Positions 13,001-20,796 of a stretch of 38,199 bases of DNA are shown one piece after another; within the stretch, counting starts at the first letter, position 1; each line of letters starts with the position of its first letter. Position numbers and translations under genes: made by a program. The notes under the pieces are model-generated. The model searched no databases and was not told where the DNA came from. It was given only the letters and a program-made list of their open reading frames with translations. Location of the stretch: the NCBI GenBank assembly GCA_009746045.1, contig RPFO01000938.1, forward strand, positions 912,762 to 950,960, in the 5' to 3' direction. This DNA is from Mesostigma viride (Eukaryota; Streptophyta; Mesostigmatophyceae; Mesostigmatales; Mesostigmataceae).

Positions 13001-15512
13001 AAGGAGCGGGGCAAAGAGAGCGTACGGCGTGCCGACACAGGAGGGAGGGAGCGGGGCAAGAGAGTGCACGGCGTGCCGACACAGGAGGGAGGGAGCGGGG
13101 CAAAGAGAGCACGGCGTGCCGACACAGGAGGGAGGGAGCGGGGCAAAGAGAGGGCACGGCGTGCCGATACAGGAGGGAGGGAGCGGGGCAAAGAGAGCAC
13201 ACGGCGTGCCGACAAAGGAGGGAGGGAGCGGGGCAAAGAGAGGGCACGGCGTGCCGACACAGGAGGGAGGGAGCGGGGGAAAGAGAGTGCATGGCTTGCC
13301 GATACAGGAGGGAGGGAGGGGGGCAAAGAGAGCACAGGCGTGCCGACACAGGAGGGAGGGAGCGGGGCAAAGAGAGGGCACGGCGTGCCGATACAGGAGG
13401 GAGGGAGCGTGGCAAAGAGAGCACACGGCGTGCCGATACAGGAGGGAGGGAGCGGGGCAAAGAGAGCACACGGCGTGCCGATACAGGAGGGAGGGAGCGG
13501 GGCAAAGAGAGCACACGGCGTGCCGATACAGGAGGGAGGGAGCGGGGGCAAAGAGAGCGCACGGCGTGCCGACACAGGAGGGAGGAGCGGGGCAAAGAGG
13601 GCACGGCGTGCCGACACAGGAGGGAGGGAGCGGGGAAAAGAGAGCGCACGGCGTGCCAACACAGGAGGGAGGGAGCAGGGCAAAGAGAGCACACACGGCG
13701 TGCCGACACAGGAGGGAGGGAGGGGGCAAAGAGAGCACATGGCGTGCCGATACAGGGATGGGAGGGAGCGGGGCAAAGCGAGCACACGACGTGTCTATAC
13801 AGGAGGGAGGGAGCGTGGCAAAGAGAGCACACGGCGTGCCGATGCAGGAGGGAGGGAGCGGGGCAAAGAGAACACACGGCGTGCCGATGCAGGAGGAAGG
13901 GAGCGGGGCAAAGAGAACACACGGCGTGCCGATACAGGAGGGAGGGAGCGGGGCAAAGAGAGCACACGGCGTGCCGACACAGGAGGGAGGGAGCGGGGCA
14001 AAGAGAGGGCACGGCGTGCCGACACAGGAGGGAGGGAGCGGGGCAAAGAGAGCACACGGCGTGCCGATGCAGGAGGGAGGGAGCGGGGCAAAGAGAACAC
14101 ACGGCGTGCCGATGCAGGAGGAAGGGAGCGGGGCAAAGAGAACACACGGCGTGCCGATACAGGAGGGAGGGAGCGGGGCAAAGAGAGCACACGGCGTGCC
14201 GACACAGGAGGGAGGGAGCGGGGCAAATAGAGTGCAAGACGTGCCGACACAGGTATGGGAGGGAGCGGGGCAAAGAGAGGGCACGGCGTGCCGATACAGG
14301 AGGGAGGGAGCGTGGCAAAGAGAGGGCACGGCGTGCCGACACAGGAGGGAGGGAGCGGGGCAAAGAGAGGGCACGGCGTGCCGACACAGGAGGGAGGGAG
14401 CGGGGCAAAGAGAGCACATGGCGTGCCGACACAGGTACAGGACGGAGCGGGCCAAAGAGCGCACACAGCATGCGGACACAGGAGGGAGGGAGCGGGGCAA
14501 AGAGAGCGCACGGCGTGCTGATACAGGTATGGGAGGGAGGCGGTCAACAAAAGAAACGGCTATTTAGATGGTGGAATGAGGTGAGGGGCCCTTTGTTTTC
14601 ACCGTGGGAGAAGATAGACATAGATCCTCAGGTGATGATTGAGACTACTTCATTTACCTGGGAAACTTAGCGATTGTACCTAGTCATTGGCAGGTGAAGT
14701 GCAATTCCTCCTTGTTAGAGTTTTCATGATGTGGTGTCGGGCATTATATAACTGGAATCCGGGATTATTTACGTCAACCTTACTAATCTTGAGATCACTC
14801 GTTTTTTACCATCACCACCAGCACCACCCCATCTTTTCCCTTGGTTGATGTTCTCATCTCTGAGATCTTTTCTCTTGGAACGTGGCCTTGGGCTAGGGCA
14901 GGCTTTTTCTTGCACGGCTGTGTCCTTTAAATTGGGGTTACTGTTGTAGATGTCATGATTGTGTCGTGAGGTCAGGAGTTACCAATAAAGTACCCGTGGG
15001 TCCCTACTACACAACGTGAAGGAGGGAGGGCGCCCAAGCTTCTCTCACTCCCTAGAGGGGCATGCCACAGAGTACTTTCACTGCATCATGGCACAGGCAC
15101 AACTTTTTGTTGCATTAATACCATGCGGTGGCAACTAGGGGGGGATTCTTTGCCTTAGCGGGCCCTAAACTCGTTCCGTTGGCTGTTTGGGAAGAACTGG
15201 TTAAGTTAGGGCTCTAATGATAGTATTTCAAAGCATTGCTTGCGTTGAAGGCATGGGGCCGAATCCAGAGTCGACCCATGAAAGCGGGTGTGGGAGTGGA
15301 AGGTCGGGATGTCCCGGGGCTTGAGGGTCCTGTGGGCCATACTCAGGCTTTCAAGGCCTGCTGGATCCCTTATTTGTGCATGTGATTTAATGGCCTGCAT
15401 TCTGCATTTATTGTGCTGCTTTCCCCCTGCCACGCCCCAGGTTGTGATGGACACAGTCAAGCACCTGTATGCGTCGCAAAAGGATTTTTTTGAGGAAAAT
15501 CGGCAACTATGA
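975..15512 (+). CDS. larC: LarC-like nickel-insertion protein (DUF111/UPF0272), 3' part, four exons
   Basis: Four exons (975-1064, 2120-2245, 3280-3345, 15441-15512) join in phase 0 to about 103 codons ending in TGA. In bacteria LarC inserts nickel into the pincer nucleotide cofactor of lactate racemase. The joined product shows the family's C-terminal landmarks in order: MKKGRPASILNVLCR; ETSSLGAR followed by ERVSLPR and the TPWGPVRLK strand; HPEYEDCAMIARTHGVP; then a short helical tail. All introns use GT-AG and have lengths of 1,055, 1,034 and 12,095 bp. The N-terminal half lies before the window. A TGTAA signal follows the stop by 43 bases. Identification rests on recalled family motifs, not on an alignment. 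The eukaryotic function is not shown. Confidence 0.82.
1065..2119 (+). other. LarC-like intron with 69-bp repeat
   Basis: A phase-0 intron of 1,055 bp running from GTACAG to CCCCAG. Its second half is C-rich and holds a 69-bp tandem repeat annotated separately. The long open frame across it (1246-2280) combines intron and exon and is not a gene. Confidence 0.75.
1659..1955. repeat. 69-bp minisatellite, about 4.3 copies
   Basis: Units start at 1659, 1728, 1797, 1866 and 1935 with the sequence ATGCCTAACAAACGCCCACC and are nearly identical. The 69-bp period is a multiple of three, so several frames stay open, but the array lies inside an intron. Confidence 0.95.
2120..2245 (+). CDS. larC: LarC-like exon with the ETSSLG and TPWGPVRLK motifs
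   Basis: Forty-two codons between the acceptor CCCCCCAG and the donor GTGCGT. The exon contains ETSSLGARV, an SLPRAWERV strand and TPWGPVRLK, which correspond to the LarC block usually written ET.TLGVR, LPR....V, TP.GPVR.K. Phase is 0 at both ends. Confidence 0.87.
2246..3279 (+). other. LarC-like intron with 55-bp repeat
   Basis: A phase-0 intron of 1,034 bp from GTGCGT to CTTGCAG. It has a G-rich tract near 2370-2400, an AT-rich section near 2405-2500 and the 55-bp array annotated separately. No gene was seen inside it. Confidence 0.75.
2690..3105. repeat. 55-bp minisatellite, about 7 copies
   Basis: Units beginning ACGCGGTTGAACC recur every 55 bp at 2711, 2766, 2821, 2876, 2931, 2986 and 3041. 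They are almost identical; the last unit has GTTAAACC. The flanks decay gradually on both sides. Confidence 0.95.
3280..3345 (+). CDS. larC: LarC-like exon with HPEYEDC...HGVPIQ; seed of the minisatellite
   Basis: Twenty-two codons from a CTTGCAG acceptor to the donor ATACAG|GTAACG. HPEYEDCAMIARTHGVP is the most recognisable LarC block (family pattern PEYEDC..IA...GVP). Its last 20 bases match the repeat unit of the following intron at 19 positions, so the array is built partly from coding sequence. Confidence 0.9.
3346..14545 (+). repeat. 45-bp minisatellite, about 250 units, derived from an exon-intron junction
   Basis: The typical unit is 45 bp: GAGGGAGGGAGCGGGGC followed by AAAGAGAGCGCACGGCG and TGCCGAYACAG. 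Variants alternate at fixed sites (CGATACAG or CGACACAG; GCGCAC, GCACAC or GGGCAC). The first unit (3346-3392) and some others keep GT after the CAG and are 47 bp long. The + strand has three G-tracts per unit. Five or more reading frames stay open for kilobases because the period is divisible by three, which explains the very long open frames on both strands. No protein-coding function is claimed. Confidence 0.97.
14546..15440 (+). other. Unique 3' end of the giant intron
   Basis: This is ordinary single-copy-looking sequence with no convincing exon. It includes one dispersed repeat near 14985-15120. It ends in a pyrimidine-rich tract and the acceptor CACGCCCCAG at 15431-15440. Confidence 0.6.
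14985..15120. repeat. Dispersed repeat shared with about 23850-23990
   Basis: Both places contain GGAGGGAGGGCGCCC followed by AGCTTCTCTCACT, then a related stretch with a GCAC-rich section and a GTGCAATA or TTGCATTAATA ending. The identity is moderate, so this is an old dispersed element, perhaps the 3' end of a retroposon. Confidence 0.55.
15441..15512 (+). CDS. larC: Last exon of the LarC-like gene
   Basis: Twenty-three codons plus the TGA stop at 15510-15512. The product is a helical, charged tail beginning VVMDTVKHLY. It directly continues the HGVPIQ of the previous exon, as the C-terminal helix of LarC does. The terminal residues are not conserved, so confidence is lower than for the previous exon. 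Confidence 0.75.
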   Translation, partial: VVMDTVKHLYASQKDFFEENRQL

Positions 15513-15554
15513 GCCTAACCTAGCTTATAAACACTTGTCCGAAACAGAGGGCAG

Positions 15555-15559
15555 TGTAA
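15555..15559 (+). terminator. TGTAA polyadenylation-type signal
   Basis: TGTAA lies 43 bases after the stop of the LarC-like gene. TGTAA is the usual near-upstream element of green-algal genes, so it supports both the 3' end of this gene and the lineage. Confidence 0.5.
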
Positions 15560-15715
15560 CAAATGATATCTGCACTTTTTTATCCACCTAGAATGTGAGA
15601 CAACTGTTTACGCTAGTAAGACAACCGTGCACTTTACTGCTCCTTTGTGCATCGCGTCTGCCGGATCAATCGCAATTCGGCTTTATGGCCATCTAGTACG
15701 TTTGATCGATATCTT

Positions 15716-15770
15716 TCATTCATTCGTTATAAGTCCTTCATTCGTTCATTCGTTCATTCGTTCATTCAAT
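15716..15770. repeat. (TTCATTCG)n octanucleotide repeat
   Basis: Several copies of TTCATTCG and TTCATTCA lie immediately before the 9-bp minisatellite. Confidence 0.85.
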
Positions 15771-15771
15771 T

Positions 15772-16376
15772 GATGGGCGTGATGGGCATGATGGGCGTGA
15801 TGGGCGTGATGGGCGTGATGGGCGTGATGGGCGTGATGGGCATGATGGGCATGATGGGCATGATGGGCATGATGGGCGTGATGGGCATGATGGGCATGAT
15901 GGGCATGAATGGGCATGAATGGGCATGGATGGGCATGGATGGGCATGGATGGCGGCATGATGGGCATAATGGGCGTGATGGGCATGATGGGCACGATGGG
16001 CGTGATGGGCGTGATGGGCATGATGGGCCTGATGGGCGTGATGGGCGTGATGGGCCTGATGGGCGTGATGGGCGTGATGGGCCTGATGGGCGTGATGGGC
16101 ATGGATGCCGGCATGATGGGCGTGATGGGCGTGACGGGCATGATGGGCATGATGGGTGTGATGGGCGTGATGGGCATGATGGGCAAGTGATGGGCGTGAT
16201 GGGCGTGATGGGCGTGATGGGCATGATGGGCGTGATGGGCGTGACAGGCATGATGGGCATGATGGGTGTGATGGGCGTGATGGGCATGTTGGGCATGATG
16301 GGCATGATGGGCATGATGCATGGGCATGATGATGGGCATTATGATGCATGGGCATGATGGGCATGATGGGCATTAA
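15772..16376. repeat. 9-bp minisatellite (GATGGGCRT)n, about 65 copies
   Basis: The nonamer GATGGGCGT/GATGGGCAT repeats with occasional 8- or 10-base steps and C/T/G substitutions. Translation gives MMG/VMG, HDGRDG, HHAHHA or PIMPI strings in different frames, all artefacts. A small remnant recurs near 17947-17990. Confidence 0.97.
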
Positions 16377-16480
16377 GTAGTAAATTTAAATTTAATTATT
16401 AGTATCGTGTCCCCATTGGGGGGCCACAGAGCACTGAATTGCCCAAGGTCTGAAGATAGTGGACGTCTCCCCAAGACGTC
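16377..16480 (-). mobile_element. 3'-end fragment of LINE-like element, diverged
   Basis: An AT-rich tail (16380-16405) is followed by a variant of the 3' end seen at 19361, 20799 and 21546: CCCATTGGGG, a short gap, then CACAGAGCACTGAA in place of CACGGAGCACCGAA. It points the same way as the other minus-strand copies. Confidence 0.5.
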
Positions 16481-17196
16481 AATATGTACATACATGGCCA
16501 CAGCCAGTCTAAAATATGGGCTTCAAGTAAGGCCTCGAGCTAATCTTGCACGCTACCTATGCGTAAGTACTATGCTTTTTATATTTGCTAGGACCCACCG
16601 TTGGGGGGTCTCAATCTTTGACAGAGTCCGCCCATCTCTGCTTATCCTGCATATCCTACCATATCTGAGTAAGTGGGGTTGAGCTCATCGATGACTCCAA
16701 TGAGCGTCGTCATTGCACTGCAGGCATGTCAGCCAAAGTCTGATATATCGCAGTTAATGTCCAATGTTGGCGCACCACCGCGTCGCCTAACCCTGGCAGG
16801 GCCTGGCCACGTAAGACTGAGATATTTCCCCGGCTGGCCGGCCAGTCCGCTAGGGACCAGCAGGGCCAGGGCTCATCTGTATCAACCTGATTAGTACGGG
16901 CTAGATGGCCAGTGTAGTCTACGCTTCCTATATAATAATTTAATAATATCAGATACATGCACTGGGCATCCCATCATACATGCAACGCCGCGCCAAGTGG
17001 CCGGCCAGTGTACGTTCACCATAAGTAAGTAAGTAGGTAAGTATTTGTGTGTCATGTGCATGGGCATGCATGCCACGGAGTATACTATGCTAATCTCATT
17101 AGAAACAATAATTGCACGAAACGGTTATACAAATATCGTATGCATCATTTTAAAAAAAATGACAATTAAATTATAACATGACTCCGTTTGGAGATC
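16481..17196. other. Degraded repeat-like sequence, no gene
   Basis: Short open frames only, none recognisable. Words such as GGCCGGCC recur, as elsewhere in the transposon region. It is AT-rich toward the right end (17100-17196). Confidence 0.4.
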
Positions 17197-17240
17197 ATTA
17201 ATTAATTAATTAATTAATAGACACGTGACTGCGTCACGTG
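17197..17240. mobile_element. (ATTA)n tail plus 19-base dyad, end of a second retroposon family
   Basis: An ATTA repeat (17197-17219) directly abuts CACGTGACTGCGTCACGTG (17222-17240). The same arrangement recurs at about 23800-23832, which marks a family end rather than chance. Confidence 0.55.
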
Positions 17241-17798
17241 AGCATAAGTCCTCAGTGGGAGGGGAACATGGGATGGAATGGATGGTGTAAGCTATCTAGG
17301 TCCTAGTTACAGGGGTGTGGGCACCGCGGCCCGAATCGCCATGAATGCCATATACTTGGTCACACGCGGAGCCCCCACAGGCTTGGGGGTGGTCTCCTTC
17401 ATCACTACTTGCCATCTATCCTTGCGCACCTGGGAGATCATGTAGCACGCATTCCTTGCTGGATGGATGGATGGATGGTGGGCGGAGCCGCAAAACCGAA
17501 CTAAGGTTACTCGAAGCTAATCTAGAAAACCCGGCCTAACGACTCTACTCAGCAAAGCGCCCCTTCCTCTTGGGGTGGGGGGGCTTGCCCACATGCAGGG
17601 GCCGGCGTGTGAGCCTGGACAATCGTCTTCCGCCTCTTCTTGTTCTGCATAGCAGTCTGCATCATGCCCTGGCAACCATACAGTCACTAGAGGGGGATAT
17701 AAGCGTATCATGTTCGCCCGATGTCTGGCCTGCGTTGCATGGTTGTCTCCTTAATTGGCGAGTGTTCGCCGTACTTCACCACCAAAATATACCTCCTA
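17241..17798. other. No gene recognised
   Basis: The sequence holds a short GGAT repeat at 17460-17478. It has small open frames without family features, and nothing in it supports a gene. Confidence 0.4.
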
Positions 17799-17888
17799 TA
17801 TAATCCTAGTAACTGTACCATACAATCTGGACTCTAGATGTCCAGTGAGTGTCCAGGCCTCCGCCCCGTCCGGATAGGTCAGATAGTA
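17799..17888 (-). pseudogene. Fragment of non-LTR reverse transcriptase C-terminus
   Basis: About 30 codons contain GAEAWTLTGHLESRLYGTV. This matches the conserved pattern after the reverse transcriptase domain of many LINE elements (Y G.E.WTLT ... L.K.L.G..TR.L). Nothing upstream is intact. It could be the residue of an autonomous partner for the ORF1-only elements nearby. Confidence 0.5.
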
Positions 17889-17944
17889 AGAACAAGAACC
17901 TTGAAAAGATCCCGCTTCCGGCCAGCACCCAGGGATCCTTGGCG

Positions 17945-17990
17945 CTGATGGGCATGATATGCATGGCGTGATGGGCATGATGGGCACGGA
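17945..17990. repeat. Small remnant of the GATGGGCAT repeat
   Basis: Four or so imperfect copies of GATGGGCAT lie about 1.6 kb from the main 9-bp array. Confidence 0.6.
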
Positions 17991-18329
17991 CAAGCTAGGC
18001 TGTTCCTCAAGTGTCGCAAGCTAGCGGCTCGTAGGGATAGACCTCCTACACGCTGGACGACGGGCTTGACCGTGGCGCAGTAACAAAGGCGACGTACGGG
18101 ATCGAGCCGCTCTGGCCGACCTATAGCTCCAGCTCTGGTAGGTGCCCAGCAGGGAAGAAGCCGGTTTACTGGATGGGGGCGGCCATCTATGTCGACCACA
18201 ATTGCAATGGCAGGCGACCCCCGCCATGCACCCCGGCAAACCCAGCTAGCAAACCCATGCTACAGCTACTAGGGCAATCTAATTAACCGTACGTAGTGTA
18301 GCATATCAGTAAGGCTTAGCTGGCGTGAG
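17991..18329. other. No gene recognised
   Basis: No supported feature was found. The sequence leads directly into the degraded LINE-like copy. Confidence 0.4.
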
Positions 18330-19347
18330 GCGCATGCTGGCAGCGTGCGCCTCAGGCACTTGTCTCTCGCCTAAATCAGGTGGAGGGCAAGTGCGGCCTG
18401 CTCGATCGTTGAAAAGCTAGAATCCATCACTGACCGCCCAAACCGACGCCCTGGCCCGCGCGCAGGTCCCGGCGATTGCAGCGCAGACGGCCACCATTGC
18501 AGCCCAGCCCACCCGGCCGGCTGATGATAGCCTCTCGCCCCACTCCTACGCGGACCTCAGTGCTGCGGTCAGCGACCGCCTCGACCACAGGCGCCATCGC
18601 TACGAAACTCGATCCAGGGTCTAGCTTGATTGAGGGCCTTCGCCAGGCAAAACAACGGGAGGCCACCGACCGCGCTCGCCGCGAATGCCGAGTGGTCACT
18701 GGTCACTGCGTCGCTTCCCCTGGGCAGCCAGAAGCCAGGGGAGACGTCAACCACCCTTGCCGACGAGCTCAAGGACCAGCTATATGTTCTTACCCTCATG
18801 GGCATGGTAGGTGAGGTAGAACTGCCCGGGTGCCACCGCCTTCCCCACTCACGGGACAAGGCGGCTCCCCCACCAGTCCTGCTCACCTCCTTCCCCTCCC
18901 CTGATGAGGACAAGCAGCGGTTAATCCTCTCTCGTCACAAGAGGTTGCACGACCTCACCTGGACGCTGGACGATCGATGACCTGACCCCCGCTCAGTCAG
19001 ATCGATGCATGCAGCAGCAGCGACCGGCGACCTGTCAGTGGCCTGAACATATACCTCTGCCACAAGCAGGACCTGGCCCCAGAAGCCCAAGGTGATCTGG
19101 AGGGGCGCGGTGACCTGATGATCACTGCCACAACTGATGTGGACGCCCCCTGCGGCCGGCTAGAATACATGTAATCATTGGTAGTCACTGCCGCCAATGA
19201 TGGCAGCCATGCCTATAATAATAATGTTTGCCTAGCGCCGTGCCACCACACCGGCCTGGTCACGTACGTGCACCGCTAAGGCCGGCTAACGCACAGTACA
19301 CAACCAGGCTGCCATAGCCTTAGCTTAGCCCTTAATTGTACAGCCAT
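18330..19347 (+). pseudogene. Degraded ORF1-only LINE-like copy, left part
   Basis: From about 18330 the + strand follows the antisense of 22660-21950: GTGGAGGGCAAGTG, then CAGACGGCCACCATTGCA, then CTACGCGGACCT, then CGCCGCGAATGCCGAGTGGT. It carries many small insertions and stops. The ORF1 end (GGCTAG near 19157) and its 3' untranslated region follow without any reverse transcriptase, as in the better copy at 21.5-23.5 kb. At 19348 it is interrupted by a minus-strand copy; the remainder resumes at 20054. Confidence 0.75.
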
Positions 19348-19348
19348 A
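19338..19348. repeat. 11-bp target-site duplication, left copy
   Basis: TGTACAGCCAT here and at 20054-20064 flank the minus-strand LINE-like insertion. Confidence 0.75.
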
Positions 19349-20053
19349 AATTAATTAATTGAACTCGTGCTCCCATTGGGGAGTCACGGAGCACCGAAGT
19401 GCTTTTATTCCCTGTATGTGCACAATGAGGAAGAAAGGGCAGAGACCCACTTTCTCCTTCATAAGCCTAAGGCATGCCACAGTAGCAAATTTCGGACACG
19501 ATAAATAATCCGGCAAGTTCTGTGGGTGGAATAAGACCCGCGTGAACATGTATATCAAAACAAAGGAGCGTGGGCAAGGAAGCTTAAAATCATAGCCAGG
19601 GCGTAGCATGGCTGGCTGTACAAAGGCTACTATGTAAGCTAGTTACCAGCCAAAGAAGTAGCTACCACCATGCAGCCAAAGCTAGGCTATGGCTGGTAGT
19701 ACCGTGCGCTAGCGGTGCACGTGACCCGAGGTAATAATGGTGGCAAGGCCGGCCGGCCGGGTAGTAGGCAAACATTCTAGGCGTTGCTGCCATGGCGGCA
19801 ATGACTACCAAGTTTTAGCTACTAAGGGCTATTCTAGCCCGCAGGGCCGGGGCGTCCACATCTTGTGGTTGATCATCAGGTCCCCACCCCTCCAGTACAC
19901 CTTGGGCTTCTGGGGGTCCTGCTTGTGGCGGAGGCAGTCCGGCCACAGGTCGCATCGCTGCTGCTGCTGCCGGAGCGGGCCGGGTCAGGTCGTCGTCCAG
20001 CGTACGTCCAGGTGTCAGAGGTCGTGCAACCTCTTGCGGCGAGAAAGGAATTA
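19349..20053 (-). mobile_element. 5'-truncated ORF1-only LINE-like insertion, about 705 bp
   Basis: Read on the - strand it holds the last 65 or so codons of ORF1 (about 20050-19845), the 3' untranslated region and an AATT-type tail (19348-19360). It is flanked by TGTACAGCCAT on both sides. Long, variable target duplication, 5' truncation and a simple-sequence tail are signs of target-primed reverse transcription. It interrupts an older + strand copy of the same family. Confidence 0.8.
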
Positions 20054-20064
20054 TGTACAGCCAT
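20054..20064. repeat. 11-bp target-site duplication, right copy
   Basis: TGTACAGCCAT, identical to 19338-19348. The + strand LINE-like copy resumes here. Confidence 0.75.
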
Positions 20065-20071
20065 GCCGGCC

Positions 20072-20076
20072 ACGTC
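20072..20076. repeat. Target-site duplication ACGTC, left copy
   Basis: ACGTC directly before the foldback element; the second copy is at 20716-20720. Confidence 0.65.
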
Positions 20077-20282
20077 AGTTAGGTTAATATTGTGCGGAAA
20101 CCTTTTTGCCACTTGGGCTTCTCAGGTTCCGCACAATATTACCGGCGATAACCACTCGCCGGACACTCAAGTTCACGACGTCGTGAACTTGAGTGTCCGG
20201 CGAGTGGTTATCGCCGGTAATATTGTGCGGAACCTGAGAAGCCCAAGTGGCAAAAAGGTTTCCGCACAATATTAACCTAACT
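20077..20282. repeat. Left palindromic end of the foldback element
   Basis: A perfect or nearly perfect inverted repeat with arms of about 103 bp and no spacer. The same arm sequence is found in the right end. Confidence 0.9.
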
Positions 20283-20516
20283 GAGACCTGGATCCTTGCG
20301 GGGCGCAGGTTCGAATCCACTCGGAAGCGGATTATTTGGGGAATAATTCGTTCCGATTTGGCACCCGGCTCTAATCATATGCGCACCAAGGAGATGCTCA
20401 TATTCAACCATATTCATATCGATATTCGCGCGAACCGGCGCTCATATTCGATCATATTCATATCTACGGGTGTTCCGAGCCTAGTGATTCGTCCTCGCCC
20501 CAAGAGGCTAGGTTTT

Positions 20517-20715
20517 AGTTAGGTTAATATTGTGCGGAAACCTTTTTGCCACTTGGGCTTCTCAGGTTCCGCACAATATTACCGGCGATAACCACTCGCC
20601 GGACACTCAAGTTGTGTGAACTTGAGTGTCCGGCGAGTGGTTATCGCCGGTAATATTGTGCGGAACCTGAGAAGCCCAAGTGGCAAAAAGGTTTCCGCAC
20701 AATATTAACCTAACT
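20517..20715. repeat. Right palindromic end of the foldback element
   Basis: It has the same arms as the left end, but the centre is shorter and asymmetric (CAAGTTGTGTGAACTTG). This looks like a trimmed hairpin tip. Confidence 0.9.
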
Positions 20716-20796
20716 ACGTCCTGGCTATGATCAGATTACTTGCCCACGCTCCTTGTATAATTATGATATGCTCGTGAACATGGGTCTGGCCGGCTA

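Larger units (their letters stand above)
3346..15440 (+). other. Giant 12.1-kb LarC-like intron
   Basis: The exon before it ends HGVPIQ and the exon after it begins VVMDTVKHLY. Both are in phase 0 and together match the usual LarC order (GVP followed by a short helix). About 11.2 kb is the 45-bp array. The remaining 0.9 kb at the 3' end is unique sequence plus one dispersed repeat. The acceptor is CACGCCCCAG. Confidence 0.8.
20077..20715. mobile_element. Foldback transposon with palindromic ends, 639 bp
   Basis: Both ends are long palindromes that start AGTTAGGTTAATATTGTGCG and finish with the reverse complement. The left one (20077-20282) is 206 bp with no loop (centre ACGACGTCGT). The right one (20517-20715) is 199 bp with a small central change. 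The 234-bp middle has no open frame of note but contains GGTTCGAATCC near 20307, a perfect tRNA-type B box. ACGTC flanks the whole on both sides, so the two palindromes and the middle moved as one unit. No transposase is present, so it must be non-autonomous. Confidence 0.8.
20054..20796 (+). pseudogene. Remainder of the + strand LINE-like 3' region, interrupted by a foldback element
   Basis: The sequence flanking the foldback (20054-20076 and 20721-20796) reads GTACAGCCATG, then CTGGCTATGATCAGATTAC and TTGCCCACGCTCC. This is the antisense of the 3' region at 21810-21725. It continues the copy that began at about 18330. Confidence 0.65.

Noticed and set aside
3108-14500. Open frames of up to 3,787 codons on the - strand (PAPSLLCRHAV, PPVSARRALSLPRS and similar)
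   Set aside because: They are readings of the 45-bp minisatellite, whose period is a multiple of three and which lacks stops in most frames. Three overlapping - strand frames are open at once, and small indels in the array switch between them. There is no non-repetitive domain.
3346-14545. CRISPR array
   Set aside because: Units are head-to-tail with no unique spacers; variation is point-like within a 45-bp unit, and the setting is a eukaryotic intron.
3381-14670. Long + strand open frames (EGGSGAKRAHGVP, GREHTACRHRREGAGQ and similar)
   Set aside because: The same minisatellite read on the other strand, inside an intron. They arise from the copied exon end HGVPIQ and have no own start or promoter.
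15647-16373. Met/Gly-, His/Ala- and Pro/Ile-rich repeat proteins on both strands
   Set aside because: All are readings of the 9-bp GATGGGCRT array; each strand is open in several frames.
20285-20340. A tRNA gene in the foldback element
   Set aside because: Only the T-loop word GGTTCGAATCC is present. The flanking T-stem does not pair beyond two bases and no acceptor, D or anticodon arm could be drawn.
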